DNA from: Flavobacterium haoranii
GTDB lineage: Bacteria; Bacteroidota; Bacteroidia; Flavobacteriales; Flavobacteriaceae
Assembly (NCBI GenBank): GCA_003246205.1
Contig: QKBC01000019.1
Coordinates: forward strand, 1-64,000
Reading direction: 5' to 3'
DNA length: 64,000 bases
In this document: piece by piece, positions 43,617-52,643 of the stretch
Layout: each line of letters begins with the position of its first letter
Position numbering within the stretch: the first letter of the stretch is position 1
Made by a program: the position numbers and the translations under genes
The notes under the pieces: model-generated
The model's input: only the letters and a program-made list of their open reading frames with translations
Database searches by the model: none
What the model was told of the DNA's origin: nothing

Positions 43617-43658
43617 ATATTTAAAATTAATACTGATTTAAAAACAGCTTATAAAAAA

Positions 43659-44036
43659 CTACCTTTCCTTTATAAAATTGTGATCTGTAAAAACTGCTAA
43701 AGTACTTCCGAATAAATAACAAATTAAATCAGTCCAAAGGAAGCCTTCTCCCAAGACATAATGACCTAAGATTGTTTTTCGGATAGCAATCAGCCATTCC
43801 CATTGAATCAATTGTGATGTTTCAATGAAAAAACAGAATAGCAGGCTTAAAATGAACGTAATTTTAGGTTTAAAAAAAAATACTGCTCTAAATCCAAAAT
43901 AGATCATAACAGCATATAAAATATCACCTATAAACAGTGGGACAAAATTAATTTTTCGGGAAGTGATTCCGAGAAAAATGACCAGTAACGTAATTACTGA
44001 ATAAAAGAATCGATTCTTTTTTATGGTTGTTTTCAC
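43659..44036 (-). CDS. DUF2809-family (VanZ-like) small membrane protein
   Basis: 125 residues from a GTG at 44036, chosen because it gives MKTTIKKNRFFYS and couples to the upstream stop as TAGTG; a TTG at 44042 is the alternative. Four hydrophobic helices are visible (FYSVITLLVIFLGITS, LFIGDILYAVMIYFGF, ITFILSLLFCFFIETSQLI, FLWTDLICYLFGSTLAVF). The motifs GDILYAVMIYFGFRA, ETSQLIQWEWL and LGEGFLWTDLICYLFG match the DUF2809 family of inner-membrane proteins of unknown function. Likely cotranscribed with the serine deaminase gene, though no functional link is evident. Confidence 0.82.
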   Translation of the reverse strand: MKTTIKKNRFFYSVITLLVIFLGITSRKINFVPLFIGDILYAVMIYFGFRAVFFFKPKITFILSLLFCFFIETSQLIQWEWLIAIRKTILGHYVLGEGFLWTDLICYLFGSTLAVFTDHNFIKER

Positions 44037-45451
44037 TAACAATCTGTCAAGTTTACCCCAACAGCTAATCCACCTTCACTGGTTTCTTTGTATTTAGAGT
44101 TCATATCTTTTGCCGTTTCCCACATAGTATTTACTACTTTATCTAACGGAACTTTAGCATTTTTAGCATCTGTTTCCAAGGCTAGTTCGGCAGCATTAAT
44201 GGCTTTAATGGCTCCCATAGTATTTCTTTCAATACATGGAATCTGAACCAATCCGCCAATCGGATCACAAGTTAATCCTAAATGATGCTCCATGGCTATT
44301 TCGGCTGCCATTAGAACTTGTTCAGCAGTTCCTCCCATTACTTCGCATAAAGCTCCGGCTGCCATAGCACTTGAAACACCTATTTCTGCCTGACAACCGC
44401 CCATAGCAGCAGATATGGTAGCTCCTTTTTTGAAAATGGAACCAATCTCTCCGGCTACTAATAAAAATTGTTTGATTTGGTCTTCGTTAGCTTCGTGGTT
44501 TTCAATAACCATATAATACATTAGTACAGCAGGAATAACACCAGAACTTCCGTTGGTTGGTGCGGTAACAACACGACCTAAAGAAGCATTAACTTCGTTA
44601 ACGGCTAAAGCAAAGCAACTTACCCATTTCAGAATTTGCCTGAATTTCACTTCAGTTTGACGAATGATCTGCAGCCAAGAATAAGGATTATCATAAGGTA
44701 AGACTCCTATCAGGTTTTTGTGCATGTTATAAGCTCTGCGCTTTACATTTAAACCGCCGGGTAAAATACCTTCAGTATGGCAGCCAATGTACATGCATTC
44801 TAACATGGTATCCCAAATGCGAAGTAACTCACTGTGAATAAACTTTTCATTTCTCATGGACTTTTCATTGGCATAGACGATCTCAGAGATTTTCATATTT
44901 TCCTGTTGGCAGTAGGCCAAAAGTTCACTGGCTTTATCAATAGGAAAAGGAAAAGCACATTTTATTTCCTCATTTCGGTTGTTCTCATCTTCTGTAACAA
45001 CAAAACCTCCGCCGATGGAGTAGTAAGTTGTAGAATATTCTTTAGTTTCGAAATAAGCGGTAAAGGTTAAACCATTAGCATGATAAGGTAAAAAATTACG
45101 ATTGAAAATAATATCTGTTTCCGGATTAAACGGAATAATGATCTCATTTCCTAAGAATATTTCATGCTTGTTTTGAATAGCAGAGATAATAACATCAATA
45201 CTTTCTACAGGTATATATTCCGGATCGGCACCACTTAGGCCTAACATTATGGCTAAATCAGTTGCGTGTCCTTTACCTGTTAAAGAAAGCGATCCATATA
45301 AATCAACTTGAATTCTGTTGATAAAATCAATATTATTATTTTGACGTAATTCTTTTATAAAACGTTCGGCAGCTCTCCATGGTCCTAAAGTGTGAGAACT
45401 GGAAGGACCAATACCGATTTTAAGCATATCAAAAACAGAAATACACTCCAT
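44036..45451 (-). CDS. sdaA: L-serine ammonia-lyase (fused alpha and beta domains)
   Basis: 471 residues, the single-chain iron-sulfur type. It deaminates L-serine to pyruvate and ammonia in the cytoplasm. The N-terminal beta domain begins [25 protein letters not shown] (substrate loop SSSHT). The catalytic alpha domain has [36 protein letters not shown], and [12 protein letters not shown] with Cys395 and Cys406, cluster ligands together with the Cys in GGCQAE. The protein ends in Cys471, matching the tail-in-mouth C-terminal cysteine known for type 2 enzymes. One base overlaps the DUF2809 gene. Confidence 0.96.
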   Translation of the reverse strand: MECISVFDMLKIGIGPSSSHTLGPWRAAERFIKELRQNNNIDFINRIQVDLYGSLSLTGKGHATDLAIMLGLSGADPEYIPVESIDVIISAIQNKHEIFLGNEIIIPFNPETDIIFNRNFLPYHANGLTFTAYFETKEYSTTYYSIGGGFVVTEDENNRNEEIKCAFPFPIDKASELLAYCQQENMKISEIVYANEKSMRNEKFIHSELLRIWDTMLECMYIGCHTEGILPGGLNVKRRAYNMHKNLIGVLPYDNPYSWLQIIRQTEVKFRQILKWVSCFALAVNEVNASLGRVVTAPTNGSSGVIPAVLMYYMVIENHEANEDQIKQFLLVAGEIGSIFKKGATISAAMGGCQAEIGVSSAMAAGALCEVMGGTAEQVLMAAEIAMEHHLGLTCDPIGGLVQIPCIERNTMGAIKAINAAELALETDAKNAKVPLDKVVNTMWETAKDMNSKYKETSEGGLAVGVNLTDC

Positions 45452-45536
45452 ATCTTATTCAAAAAAAGTTTTCATCGCAAAGATAATCAAATGCAAATCA
45501 TATAAAATAAAGTATTAATTTTTAACAAATAAATAA

Positions 45537-46817
45537 TTAGTACCAGCGTTTTTTGTTTTTCTTTGAATTATCCGATTTTTTGGAGTTTGATTTTTTAGAT
45601 TTTGATGTGACTGATTGAGATTTGTTCTTATTTCTGAAATCTTTTTTAGGCGGAGTAGAAGTGTTAGCTTCTGAATTTTCTTTCCAAGGAAACGGATGGT
45701 CGGTTATTTCTTTTACTCTTACCTGTGTTAGTTTTAGAATGTCCTGCCAATAGCTTTTTTCATCTTTTCCGCAAAAAGAAATAGATTTCCCTTCATTTTG
45801 TGCTCTACCAGTTCTTCCAATGCGGTGAATATATGTTTCCGGAATGTTAGGCAGGTCATAGTTAATGACTATTGGTAACTGTTCAATATCTAAACCGCGA
45901 GCCGCAATATCAGTAGCAATTAACAAGCTAACTTCTTTGTTTTTAAATTGCTCCAGAGCTTTAATTCGAGCCGATTGTGATTTATCGCCATGAATGGCTA
46001 CAGCCGAAATATTATTTTTTTCCAGTGATTTAACAACATTATCAGCTCCGTGTTTGGTTCTGACAAAAACAATAGCTTGTTCAATATTTTCACTGTTTAT
46101 AATGTGAACCAATAACTTTTTCTTATCTTCTTTTTCAACAAAGTAAATCGATTGTTTAATGTTCTTGGAAGTACTCGAAACCGGATCTACAATAATATAT
46201 TTCGGATTTTTCAGAAGTGAATCAGCCAGAACACGAATTTCAAACGGCATAGTAGCCGAAAACAAAAGTGTTTGTCTGTTCTCAGGTGATAGTTTAACTA
46301 TTTTTTTTACATCGTCAATAAAGCCCATGTCAAGCATTAAATCAGCTTCGTCAATAACTAAATGATGCATTTGGTCTAAACTGATAAATCCTTGTTTGTA
46401 CAGATCTAAAAAGCGTCCCGGAGTTGCAATTACAATATCCACACCTTCTTTTAAAGCCTGAACTTGCGGATTTTGGTTAACGCCTCCGTATAATACTAAA
46501 GTTCGAGTATTCATGTATTTTCCGTACTCATCAAAATTAGCTTGAATTTGCATAGCCAATTCACGAGTTGGAGTAATCACAAGAGTACGGATTAGTTTTC
46601 TTTTTTTAGCCGAACCCACAATAGGATGCAAAATATCCAGAATAGGGATAGCAAAAGCCGCTGTTTTTCCGGTACCGGTTTGAGCACATCCTACGATGTC
46701 ATTTCCGTCTAAAATTTCGGGAATAGCTTGTTGTTGAATGTGAGTCGGAGTAACATATCCTTTATCTTTTATAGCTTCTAGTAAACTTTTATGTAAGGCT
46801 AAATCTGAAAATTGCAT
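45537..46817 (-). CDS. DEAD-box ATP-dependent RNA helicase (RhlE-like)
   Basis: 426 residues. Q-motif THIQQQAIP, Walker A CAQTGTGKT (44-52), PTREL, GGVNQNPQ, ATPGRFLDL, canonical VIDEADLMLDMGF (DEAD at 156-159), SATMP, ATDIAARGLDIEQLP and HRIGRTGRAQNEG. The C-terminus is a Lys/Ser/Asn-rich basic tail, as in RhlE. It unwinds RNA during ribosome assembly or cold adaptation. It contrasts with the DEFD helicase at 9502-10854. Divergent from dnaK, with a 227-nt shared upstream region. Confidence 0.95.
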   Translation of the reverse strand: MQFSDLALHKSLLEAIKDKGYVTPTHIQQQAIPEILDGNDIVGCAQTGTGKTAAFAIPILDILHPIVGSAKKRKLIRTLVITPTRELAMQIQANFDEYGKYMNTRTLVLYGGVNQNPQVQALKEGVDIVIATPGRFLDLYKQGFISLDQMHHLVIDEADLMLDMGFIDDVKKIVKLSPENRQTLLFSATMPFEIRVLADSLLKNPKYIIVDPVSSTSKNIKQSIYFVEKEDKKKLLVHIINSENIEQAIVFVRTKHGADNVVKSLEKNNISAVAIHGDKSQSARIKALEQFKNKEVSLLIATDIAARGLDIEQLPIVINYDLPNIPETYIHRIGRTGRAQNEGKSISFCGKDEKSYWQDILKLTQVRVKEITDHPFPWKENSEANTSTPPKKDFRNKNKSQSVTSKSKKSNSKKSDNSKKNKKRWY

Positions 46818-46955
46818 CTTATTTTTCTTTGGGCAAAGATAGTGATATAATCAAAATGACATCGATAAGAAAAGAATTGTCAGTAAAAATGTCATGTTGT
46901 CATATTAAAAATGATATTTCTGACAAAATAGGGGGTAAAGTAAAGCTTTTTGGCA

Positions 46956-46972
46956 TTGGCATAAAACTTGAC
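46956..46972 (+). promoter_or_regulatory. Sigma-54-like promoter candidate upstream of dnaK
   Basis: TTGGCATA-AAAC-TTGAC resembles the -24/-12 consensus YTGGCACG-N4-TTGC with the right GG to -12 spacing, but the -12 GC is GA. It would give a leader of about 60 nt. No exact TAnnTTTG box is seen in this region. Confidence 0.3.
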
Positions 46973-47029
46973 TAATAGAAAGCGTGCTTAGCACTGTTCA
47001 CTCGTAGAGGAACAATCAAAATGAACTAA

Positions 47030-47036
47030 AAAGGAG
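47030..47036 (+). promoter_or_regulatory. Strong Shine-Dalgarno sequence before dnaK
   Basis: AAAGGAG lies 8 nt before the ATG at 47045. Such a full purine-rich site is rare in this window, where most genes have only A-rich leaders. Confidence 0.5.
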
Positions 47037-47044
47037 AATATATT

Positions 47045-48940
47045 ATGAGTAAAATTATTGGTATCGATTTAGGTACAACTAATTCTTGTGTGGCTGTTAT
47101 GGAAGGTGGAGAACCGGTAGTAATTGCTAACGCAGAAGGTAAAAGAACAACGCCTTCAGTAATTGCTTTTGTTGAAGGCGGCGAAATTAAAGTAGGAGAT
47201 CCGGCTAAGCGTCAGGCTGTGACAAATCCAACTAAGACCATTGCTTCTATTAAACGTTTCATGGGAAATAAATTTTCTGAAAGTCAAAAAGAAGCAGAAA
47301 ATGTAGCATACAAAGTGGTGAAAGGAGATAACGATACGCCAAGAGTTGATATTGACGGACGTTTATATACACCACAAGAATTGTCGGCTATGATTCTTCA
47401 AAAAATGAAAAAAACAGCCGAAGATTATTTAGGAACAACTGTTGATAAAGCAGTTATTACCGTTCCGGCTTATTTTAATGATGCCCAACGTCAAGCTACT
47501 AAAGAAGCGGGTCAGATTGCAGGTTTAGAAGTAATGCGTATTATTAATGAACCAACAGCTGCAGCTTTAGCTTATGGTTTGGATAAAGCAGGAAAAGATC
47601 AAAAAATTGCAGTATACGATTTAGGTGGTGGTACATTTGATATTTCTATCCTTGAGTTAGGAGACGGAGTTTTCGAGGTATTGTCAACTAACGGAGATAC
47701 TCACTTAGGAGGTGATGACTTTGACCAAGTAATCATCGATTGGTTAGCGAATGAATTTAATGCTGCCGAAGGTGTTGATTTACGTAAAGACCCAATGGCT
47801 TTACAACGTTTAAAAGAAGCTGCTGAAAAGGCTAAAATTGAGTTATCATCTTCTGCGCAAACAGAAATTAACTTACCGTATGTAACAGCAACAGCTTCAG
47901 GCCCTAAACACTTAGTACAAACATTGACACGTTCTAAATTTGAGCAATTAGCACACGATTTAGTAAAACGTTCAATGGATCCGGTTGCAAAAGCTCTAAA
48001 AGATGCTGGATTATCAACATCTGATATTGATGAAGTGATCTTAGTAGGTGGTTCTACACGTATCCCGGTTATTCAAGAAGAAGTTGAAAAATTCTTCGGT
48101 AAAAAACCATCAAAAGGAGTAAATCCGGATGAAGTTGTAGCGATTGGTGCTGCTATTCAAGGTGGTGTATTAACAGGAGATGTAAAAGATGTATTGTTAT
48201 TAGATGTTACTCCGCTTTCATTAGGTATCGAAACTATGGGTGGTGTAATGACTAAATTGATTGATGCGAATACTACAATTCCAACTAAAAAATCACAAGT
48301 GTTCTCTACAGCCGCAGATAACCAACCGTCAGTAGAAATTCACGTGTTACAAGGGGAAAGATCAATGGCAACAGACAATAAAACTATTGGACGTTTCCAC
48401 TTAGACGGAATTCCGCCTGCACCAAGAGGTGTGCCTCAAATTGAAGTAACATTTGATATCGATGCTAATGGTATTATTAAAGTTTCGGCAACTGATAAAG
48501 GAACAGGTAAATCACATGACATTCGTATCGAAGCTTCTTCAGGATTGACTCAGGAAGAAATCGAAAAAATGAAAAAAGAAGCTGAAATGAATGCTGATGC
48601 TGATAAAAAAGCAAAAGAAAAAGTAGATAAATTGAATGAAGCCGATAGTATGATTTTCCAAACAGAAAAACAATTAGGTGAGTTTGGAGATAAATTATCA
48701 GAAGGTAATAAATCAGCTATCAATGCAGCTTTAGAAGATTTGAAAAAAGCTTATGAAACTAAAGAGGTAGAAACTATTCAACCTGCTTTAGATAAAATCA
48801 ACGAAGCGTGGAAAAATGCTTCTGAAGAAATGTACAAAGCTCAAGCTGAGCAAGGTGGTGGAGCACAACAAGCAGAGCCACAAGGTAACAATGATTCAGG
48901 AGATCAAACACAGGATGTTGATTTCGAAGAAGTGAAATAA
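47045..48940 (+). CDS. dnaK: Chaperone protein DnaK (Hsp70)
   Basis: 631 residues, full length. ATPase domain opens with [18 protein letters not shown] and has [18 protein letters not shown] and [14 protein letters not shown]. The linker [15 protein letters not shown] leads to the substrate-binding domain with the lid and a Gln/Gly-rich tail ending DVDFEEVK, the usual DnaK end. It refolds proteins with DnaJ and GrpE in the cytoplasm; neither partner is adjacent. Monocistronic: divergent from the RhlE-type helicase and followed by a terminator. Confidence 0.99.
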   Translation: MSKIIGIDLGTTNSCVAVMEGGEPVVIANAEGKRTTPSVIAFVEGGEIKVGDPAKRQAVTNPTKTIASIKRFMGNKFSESQKEAENVAYKVVKGDNDTPRVDIDGRLYTPQELSAMILQKMKKTAEDYLGTTVDKAVITVPAYFNDAQRQATKEAGQIAGLEVMRIINEPTAAALAYGLDKAGKDQKIAVYDLGGGTFDISILELGDGVFEVLSTNGDTHLGGDDFDQVIIDWLANEFNAAEGVDLRKDPMALQRLKEAAEKAKIELSSSAQTEINLPYVTATASGPKHLVQTLTRSKFEQLAHDLVKRSMDPVAKALKDAGLSTSDIDEVILVGGSTRIPVIQEEVEKFFGKKPSKGVNPDEVVAIGAAIQGGVLTGDVKDVLLLDVTPLSLGIETMGGVMTKLIDANTTIPTKKSQVFSTAADNQPSVEIHVLQGERSMATDNKTIGRFHLDGIPPAPRGVPQIEVTFDIDANGIIKVSATDKGTGKSHDIRIEASSGLTQEEIEKMKKEAEMNADADKKAKEKVDKLNEADSMIFQTEKQLGEFGDKLSEGNKSAINAALEDLKKAYETKEVETIQPALDKINEAWKNASEEMYKAQAEQGGGAQQAEPQGNNDSGDQTQDVDFEEVK

Positions 48941-48967
48941 TATTTTCCAAAATAGATTGATTGTAAG

Positions 48968-48992
48968 AAGCTGCCGTTCAGGCAGCTTTTTT
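48968..48992 (+). terminator. Intrinsic terminator after dnaK
   Basis: AAGCTGCC/GGCAGCTT with loop GTTCA followed by a T-run. Confidence 0.88.
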
Positions 48993-49076
48993 TATGTTAA
49001 GTTTTGAATATTTTTTATAGCAACATTTTTCAGGAGAGTTTTTTTACTAAATTGCTGAAACCTTAATCTCAATTTT

Positions 49077-49718
49077 ATGAAAAAACTTTTCCTTCTCGGA
49101 TGTCTTGTTTTACTACAATTTTCAGTTGCTCAAAAGAAAAAAACAACTGTGAAAAAAGTTGAAAAGAATGTTGTGATAGCTACTTTTGAAAATTTGTCTG
49201 CAGAAATTACAACCATAAACAAAGTAAAGAAGTTTGTTTTATTTAGTAAAAATGAACAAAGTACCGATACTTTAGTACTGAAAGAAACAATTGATAAAAA
49301 TTTTAAGCCAGCGGAATTTAATGTAAAGAATTTTACAATCGGAACTCAAAAAATGTATTTAATTAGCTGGAAAGAGAATAATACGGTAACTATTAAGGAT
49401 AAAACAGAAGCAACTGCAATTACAGAAAATCAAGTTTGGAATCCGGTTACAAAAAAACAATTGTTTGCAAATACAGAAAAAACAATTCATACAAAAGAAA
49501 AAGTTTTTTTAGATGCCAATAAAACAGCTTCACACGACGTAGAGCGTAAAACTTCTGAAGGCTCTTTATTTACGTTATTAACAAACGGAGATGTTACATT
49601 ATATTCTAAAACACAGCAAAGCCACTTTGTTTATAATTCAGAAACTGATCAATATGAAAGTAAAAAAGTAAGTGCTTCTCCTGTTTCTAAAGCAAAACCA
49701 AAAACCAAAAAACGTTAA
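49077..49718 (+). CDS. Hypothetical exported lysine-rich protein
   Basis: 213 residues. Signal peptide MKKLFLLGCLVLLQFSVAQ, then a strongly basic stretch KKKTTVKKVEKNVV. The middle is Thr/Lys-rich with repeated short beta-prone segments (MYLISWKENNTVTIKD, TEKTIHTKEKVFLDAN) and the end is again basic (SKAKPKTKKR). I recognise no domain. The cysteine at position 9 is inside the hydrophobic core rather than at a lipobox. It lies alone between dnaK and the flavin oxidoreductase; the operator at 49720 begins just after its stop. Confidence 0.7.
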   Translation: MKKLFLLGCLVLLQFSVAQKKKTTVKKVEKNVVIATFENLSAEITTINKVKKFVLFSKNEQSTDTLVLKETIDKNFKPAEFNVKNFTIGTQKMYLISWKENNTVTIKDKTEATAITENQVWNPVTKKQLFANTEKTIHTKEKVFLDANKTASHDVERKTSEGSLFTLLTNGDVTLYSKTQQSHFVYNSETDQYESKKVSASPVSKAKPKTKKR

Positions 49719-49719
49719 A

Positions 49720-49737
49720 TAGTATGCGTGCATACTA
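49720..49737 (+). promoter_or_regulatory. MarR-type operator
   Basis: TAGTATGC-GT-GCATACTA, an 18-bp perfect inverted repeat just upstream (8 bp) of the -7 box of the flavin oxidoreductase operon, where a repressor would block polymerase. Size and sequence resemble MarR-family operators; no MarR gene is in the window. Confidence 0.5.
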
Positions 49738-49745
49738 ATTTTTTA

Positions 49746-49753
49746 TATATTTG
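49746..49753 (+). promoter_or_regulatory. -7 promoter box (TATATTTG) of the flavin oxidoreductase operon
   Basis: Exact TAnnTTTG match, 17 nt before the ATG at 49771. Confidence 0.55.
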
Positions 49754-49770
49754 GATAAAATAAATAAAAA

Positions 49771-50721
49771 ATGAACAAACAATCACTAACCGATATTTTA
49801 AACATTAAATATCCTGTTTTAATGGCTCCTATGTTTTTGGTATCCAATACCAGAATGGTCATTGAAGGAATGAAATGTGGCATTGCAGGCTGTATACCGG
49901 CTTTAAATTACAGAACTCTGGAAGAACTGAAAGTTGCAATTCAAGAATTAAAAACAGCGAAAGTAGAAGGCGGAAGCTTTGGCTTTAACCTGATTGTAAA
50001 TAAATCCAATGTAAAGTATAAAGAACAACTTCGCATGCTATGTGATGAAAAAGTTGATTTTATTGTAACATCATTAGGAAGTCCGGAAGAAACGATCAAG
50101 GAAGCACATAAAGCAGGGGTGAAAGTATTTTGTGATGTAACAGACTTAGCTTATGCAAAAAAAGTAGAAAGCCTAGGAGCAGATGCTATTATTGCGGTAA
50201 ACAATCAGGCAGGAGGACATCGCGGGAATATTGATCCGGAAACTTTGATTAAATCATTAGATGAAAACACCGGTATTCCGGTAATTTCTGCAGGGGGAGT
50301 TTCTAATAAAGCCGATATAGATAAAATGTTGAGCTATGGTGCTGTTGGGGTTTCAGTAGGAAGTCCATTTATAGCTTCTGAGGAATCCGGTGTGTCACAG
50401 GAATATAAACAAGCTTGTGTGGATTATGGAGCTGGTGATATTGTAGTGACCGAACGTATTTCTGGAACACCTTGTACTGTAATTAATACTCCGTATGTTC
50501 AAAAAGTAGGAACAAAACAGCCTTGGATAGAGCGTATATTGAACAAGAACAAAAAGCTCAAAAAATGGGTAAAAATGTTCCGTTTTTATATTGGGATGAA
50601 AGCAACGGAAAAAGCTGCTAAAGAAGTAACATATAAAACGGTTTGGGTTGCAGGGCCAAGTATTGAAGAAACAAAAGAAATACTTCCTATACAACAAATT
50701 GTTCAAAAACTGATTCAATAA
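49771..50721 (+). CDS. NAD(P)H-dependent flavin oxidoreductase (nitronate monooxygenase family)
   Basis: 316 residues forming an FMN-binding TIM barrel of the NMO/2-nitropropane dioxygenase family. Landmarks: IKYPVLMAPMFLVSNTRMV at the start, FGFNLIVNKSN, GADAIIAVNNQAGGHRGN (the conserved AGGHxG flavin site), PVISAGGVSNKADIDKMLSYGAVGVSVGSPFIAS. It may oxidise nitronates or act as a quinone/enoyl reductase. Followed 3 nt later by a DUF4442 gene, and preceded by a MarR-type operator, suggesting induction by a toxic small molecule or fatty-acid-related signal. Confidence 0.9.
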   Translation: MNKQSLTDILNIKYPVLMAPMFLVSNTRMVIEGMKCGIAGCIPALNYRTLEELKVAIQELKTAKVEGGSFGFNLIVNKSNVKYKEQLRMLCDEKVDFIVTSLGSPEETIKEAHKAGVKVFCDVTDLAYAKKVESLGADAIIAVNNQAGGHRGNIDPETLIKSLDENTGIPVISAGGVSNKADIDKMLSYGAVGVSVGSPFIASEESGVSQEYKQACVDYGAGDIVVTERISGTPCTVINTPYVQKVGTKQPWIERILNKNKKLKKWVKMFRFYIGMKATEKAAKEVTYKTVWVAGPSIEETKEILPIQQIVQKLIQ

Positions 50722-50724
50722 AAG

Positions 50725-51240
50725 ATGTATAAGAGCGTTTTTAAAATTCTTAATGTATTTTTTTCAGAAGCCACATTGCTAAAAGTAATGTTTAATTATT
50801 CGCCCATGTATAGCAGAAGTTGTGGTAAAGTATATTATGTTTCTGAAGATTTGCATTTGGTAAAAATAAAAATTCCATTGAATTACAAAAACCGTAATTA
50901 TGTAGGTTCAACCTATGGTGGAAGCTTATTTTCGGCGACAGATCCGGTTTATATGATTCAGTTAATGAGAGCTTTGGGAGATGATTATGTAGTCTGGGAT
51001 AAAGCGACTAATATACGTTTTAAAAAACCGGTTTATTCAGATTCGTATGCTGATTTTCACTTTACAAAAGATGAAATTAAAGACATTGTTTTTAAGGTAA
51101 ATCAGCAGAAAGAAATTGATTATGTAAAAAAGCTGCACATAACGGATAAAGATGGGAAAATAGTTTTTACAGAATTGGAAAAAACATTGTATATCAGTTC
51201 GAAAGAACATTATAAAGAGAAAAAGTCAACCAGAGTTTAA
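50725..51240 (+). CDS. DUF4442 hotdog-fold (thioesterase-like) protein
   Basis: 171 residues without signal peptide. LVKIKIPLNYKNRNYVGSTYGGSLFSATDPVYMIQLMRAL is the core of the DUF4442 hotdog fold, related to acyl-CoA thioesterases, and DKATNIRFKKPVYSDSYADF follows. The pair with a flavin oxidoreductase, 3 nt upstream, is translationally close, so both probably work on the same acyl or aromatic compound. Catalytic residues cannot be assigned. A terminator follows. Confidence 0.85.
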   Translation: MYKSVFKILNVFFSEATLLKVMFNYSPMYSRSCGKVYYVSEDLHLVKIKIPLNYKNRNYVGSTYGGSLFSATDPVYMIQLMRALGDDYVVWDKATNIRFKKPVYSDSYADFHFTKDEIKDIVFKVNQQKEIDYVKKLHITDKDGKIVFTELEKTLYISSKEHYKEKKSTRV

Positions 51241-51251
51241 ATCAAGGGAAT

Positions 51252-51279
51252 AAAAAAAGCGGCTTATGCCGCTTTTTTT
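51252..51279. terminator. Bidirectional intrinsic terminator
   Basis: AAAAAAAGCGGC/GCCGCTTTTTTT with loop TTAT, between the convergent DUF4442 and glutaminyl cyclase genes. Confidence 0.9.
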
Positions 51280-52351
51280 ATTCTTCAATTGTTATTTCAA
51301 AGGTTTTATCCCAATTTTTTCCGGTGACAAAAATAGTTTTTGTTTTCGGATTATAAGCAATTCCATTTAAAACATCAATATCAGGATGTTGCGTTACTTT
51401 ACTACGTAAGTCGCCTAAATCCAGAATAGCTTCCACTTCACCATTAGTGTTGATAACGGCAATAGCGTCTTTTCCATAAATATTGGCCCAAATTTTACCA
51501 TCAATCCATTCCAACTCATTTAAGGATTCAATTTTTGCGCGTTGTGTATAAACATTAATGTAGTCTACTTCTTTAAAGTTTTCAGGTTCTACAATATAAA
51601 TCTTTTCAGAACCATCACTCATGTATAAATTTTTTCCGTCATTCGTTAATCCCCAACCTTCAATATCTTTAAAATATTTAAATGTTTTTACTTTTTTAAA
51701 CGTATCGGCATCATATACATAACCTTCTTTGTTAAGCCAGGTAAGTTGGTATACTTTATTGTTTAAAATGGTAATTCCTTCGCCGAAATATTGATCTTCT
51801 AATGTTATTTTTTTAAAGATCTCACCTGTTTTGTAATTAGTTTTACGCAAACTGGAAATATCTCTTGTTCCTGTTCCTGAACCTCTTCCGTTTCCGGTTC
51901 CTTCAAATAATGTATCGCGATAAAATTCGAATCCTTGTGTATAAGCTTTAATATCGTGAGGATAAGTATTTACAATCTTATAAGTTAGTAATTTAGGTTC
52001 AATGCTTGACGCCAATGTAATTTTAGTTTCCTCATCAACAGATACACCTTCGGTATAAATAGTAGCTTTAATAGTATGGCTACCTAATTTAGCTTCTTTT
52101 AAAGCAAAAGGAAAAATATTGTTCTCTTTGACTGAGCCTATTTTTTCTTCTCCCAAAAAATATTGAATAGAGTCAACAGGCAAATTTTTAGCGTTCTTAA
52201 CCTGTAAATCGATGCTTTCATTAAGGCCATAAACCTGTTTTAAGTGAGAAGTATCTATAGAAAAATTATTTTTTAACTCATTTTTGTCTTTTTCGCAACT
52301 CAGAACTGCAATGCTTAATGCAGTGAAAGCGAATAGCTTAAAGTGTATCAT
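51278..52351 (-). CDS. Glutaminyl-peptide cyclotransferase, lipoprotein
   Basis: 357 residues. Lipoprotein signal MIHFKLFAFTALSIAVLSCEKDKNE with Cys19. After an Ig-like N-terminal ~100 residues comes the five-bladed propeller of plant-type glutaminyl cyclases: YPHDIKAYTQGFEFYRDTLFEGTGNGRGSG, YFGEGITILNNKVYQLTWLNKEGYVYD, EGWGLTNDGKNLYMSDGS, and LNELEWIDGKIWANIYGKDAIAVIN. It turns N-terminal glutamine into pyroglutamate. In Bacteroidota many exported proteins begin with Gln after signal cleavage (note the several AQ/GQ sites in this window), so this periplasmic enzyme would modify them. Confidence 0.92.
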   Translation of the reverse strand: MIHFKLFAFTALSIAVLSCEKDKNELKNNFSIDTSHLKQVYGLNESIDLQVKNAKNLPVDSIQYFLGEEKIGSVKENNIFPFALKEAKLGSHTIKATIYTEGVSVDEETKITLASSIEPKLLTYKIVNTYPHDIKAYTQGFEFYRDTLFEGTGNGRGSGTGTRDISSLRKTNYKTGEIFKKITLEDQYFGEGITILNNKVYQLTWLNKEGYVYDADTFKKVKTFKYFKDIEGWGLTNDGKNLYMSDGSEKIYIVEPENFKEVDYINVYTQRAKIESLNELEWIDGKIWANIYGKDAIAVINTNGEVEAILDLGDLRSKVTQHPDIDVLNGIAYNPKTKTIFVTGKNWDKTFEITIEE

Positions 52352-52406
52352 GATTGTAATTTTTAGTCAGGACAATATACAACGAAATTTTAAAGAAACA
52401 ATCGCC

Positions 52407-52436
52407 TTGTAAAAATACAAAAAGATTGTATATTTG
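52407..52436 (+). promoter_or_regulatory. Promoter of the SRP RNA gene
   Basis: TTG (52407-52409), 19 bp, then TATATTTG (52429-52436), the full Bacteroidota two-box promoter, ending 4 nt before the mature RNA. Confidence 0.75.
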
Positions 52437-52440
52437 CACC

Positions 52441-52534
52441 GGCAAGTCCTACACGACCAGCTCCTGCAGAATCCCCCAGGGTGGGAACGCAGCAAGGGTA
52501 CGCGGTTGTAGCGGTGCGATGTAGGTCGCTTGCC
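52441..52534 (+). ncRNA. ffs: Small signal recognition particle RNA (4.5S type)
   Basis: The ends pair (GGCAAG with CTTGCC), the body folds as one long hairpin, and the conserved apical domain is seen in GGTGGGAACGCAGCAAGGGT with the CAGC/AGCA Ffh-binding symmetric loop region. It pairs with Ffh to target membrane proteins. Length near 94 nt is normal for the bacterial small form. It has its own promoter and terminator and lies upstream of kynU. Confidence 0.95.
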
Positions 52535-52543
52535 GTTTTTTAT

Positions 52544-52570
52544 AACTCCTTTAAGGAGTTTTTCTTTTTT
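52544..52570 (+). terminator. Intrinsic terminator of SRP RNA
   Basis: AACTCC/GGAGTT stem with loop TTTAA followed by TTTCTTTTTT. Confidence 0.8.
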
Positions 52571-52604
52571 ATACTCCTTCCTTTTTTACTTATTTCAATA
52601 TGTT

Positions 52605-52612
52605 TACCTTTG
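52605..52612 (+). promoter_or_regulatory. -7 promoter box (TACCTTTG) of kynU
   Basis: Exact TAnnTTTG match 31 nt before the kynU ATG. Confidence 0.5.
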
Positions 52613-52643
52613 CGGGCGAACAACAAAACTGACCTAAGAAATA

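Larger units (their letters stand above)
42995..43658. other. Gene-free, AT-rich stretch
   Basis: 664 nt with no open frame showing coding character on either strand and no tRNA or rRNA pattern. It holds two copies of a 15-nt repeat near its ends (43044 and 43602) and a short palindrome ATTGTC-T-GACAAT at 43519-43531. I could not find an exact TAnnTTTG box for the leftward LolA operon here. It may be decayed sequence or hide a small RNA. Confidence 0.6.

Noticed and set aside
46988..46995. TTAGCACT upstream of dnaK resembling the left half of a CIRCE element
   Set aside because: The expected GAGTGCTAA partner after 9 nt is missing, so there is no HrcA operator here.
49077..49718. Lipoprotein call for the exported lysine-rich protein because of an early cysteine
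   Set aside because: The cysteine at position 9 lies within the hydrophobic core, too early for a lipobox; an ordinary signal peptide ending at VAQ fits better.
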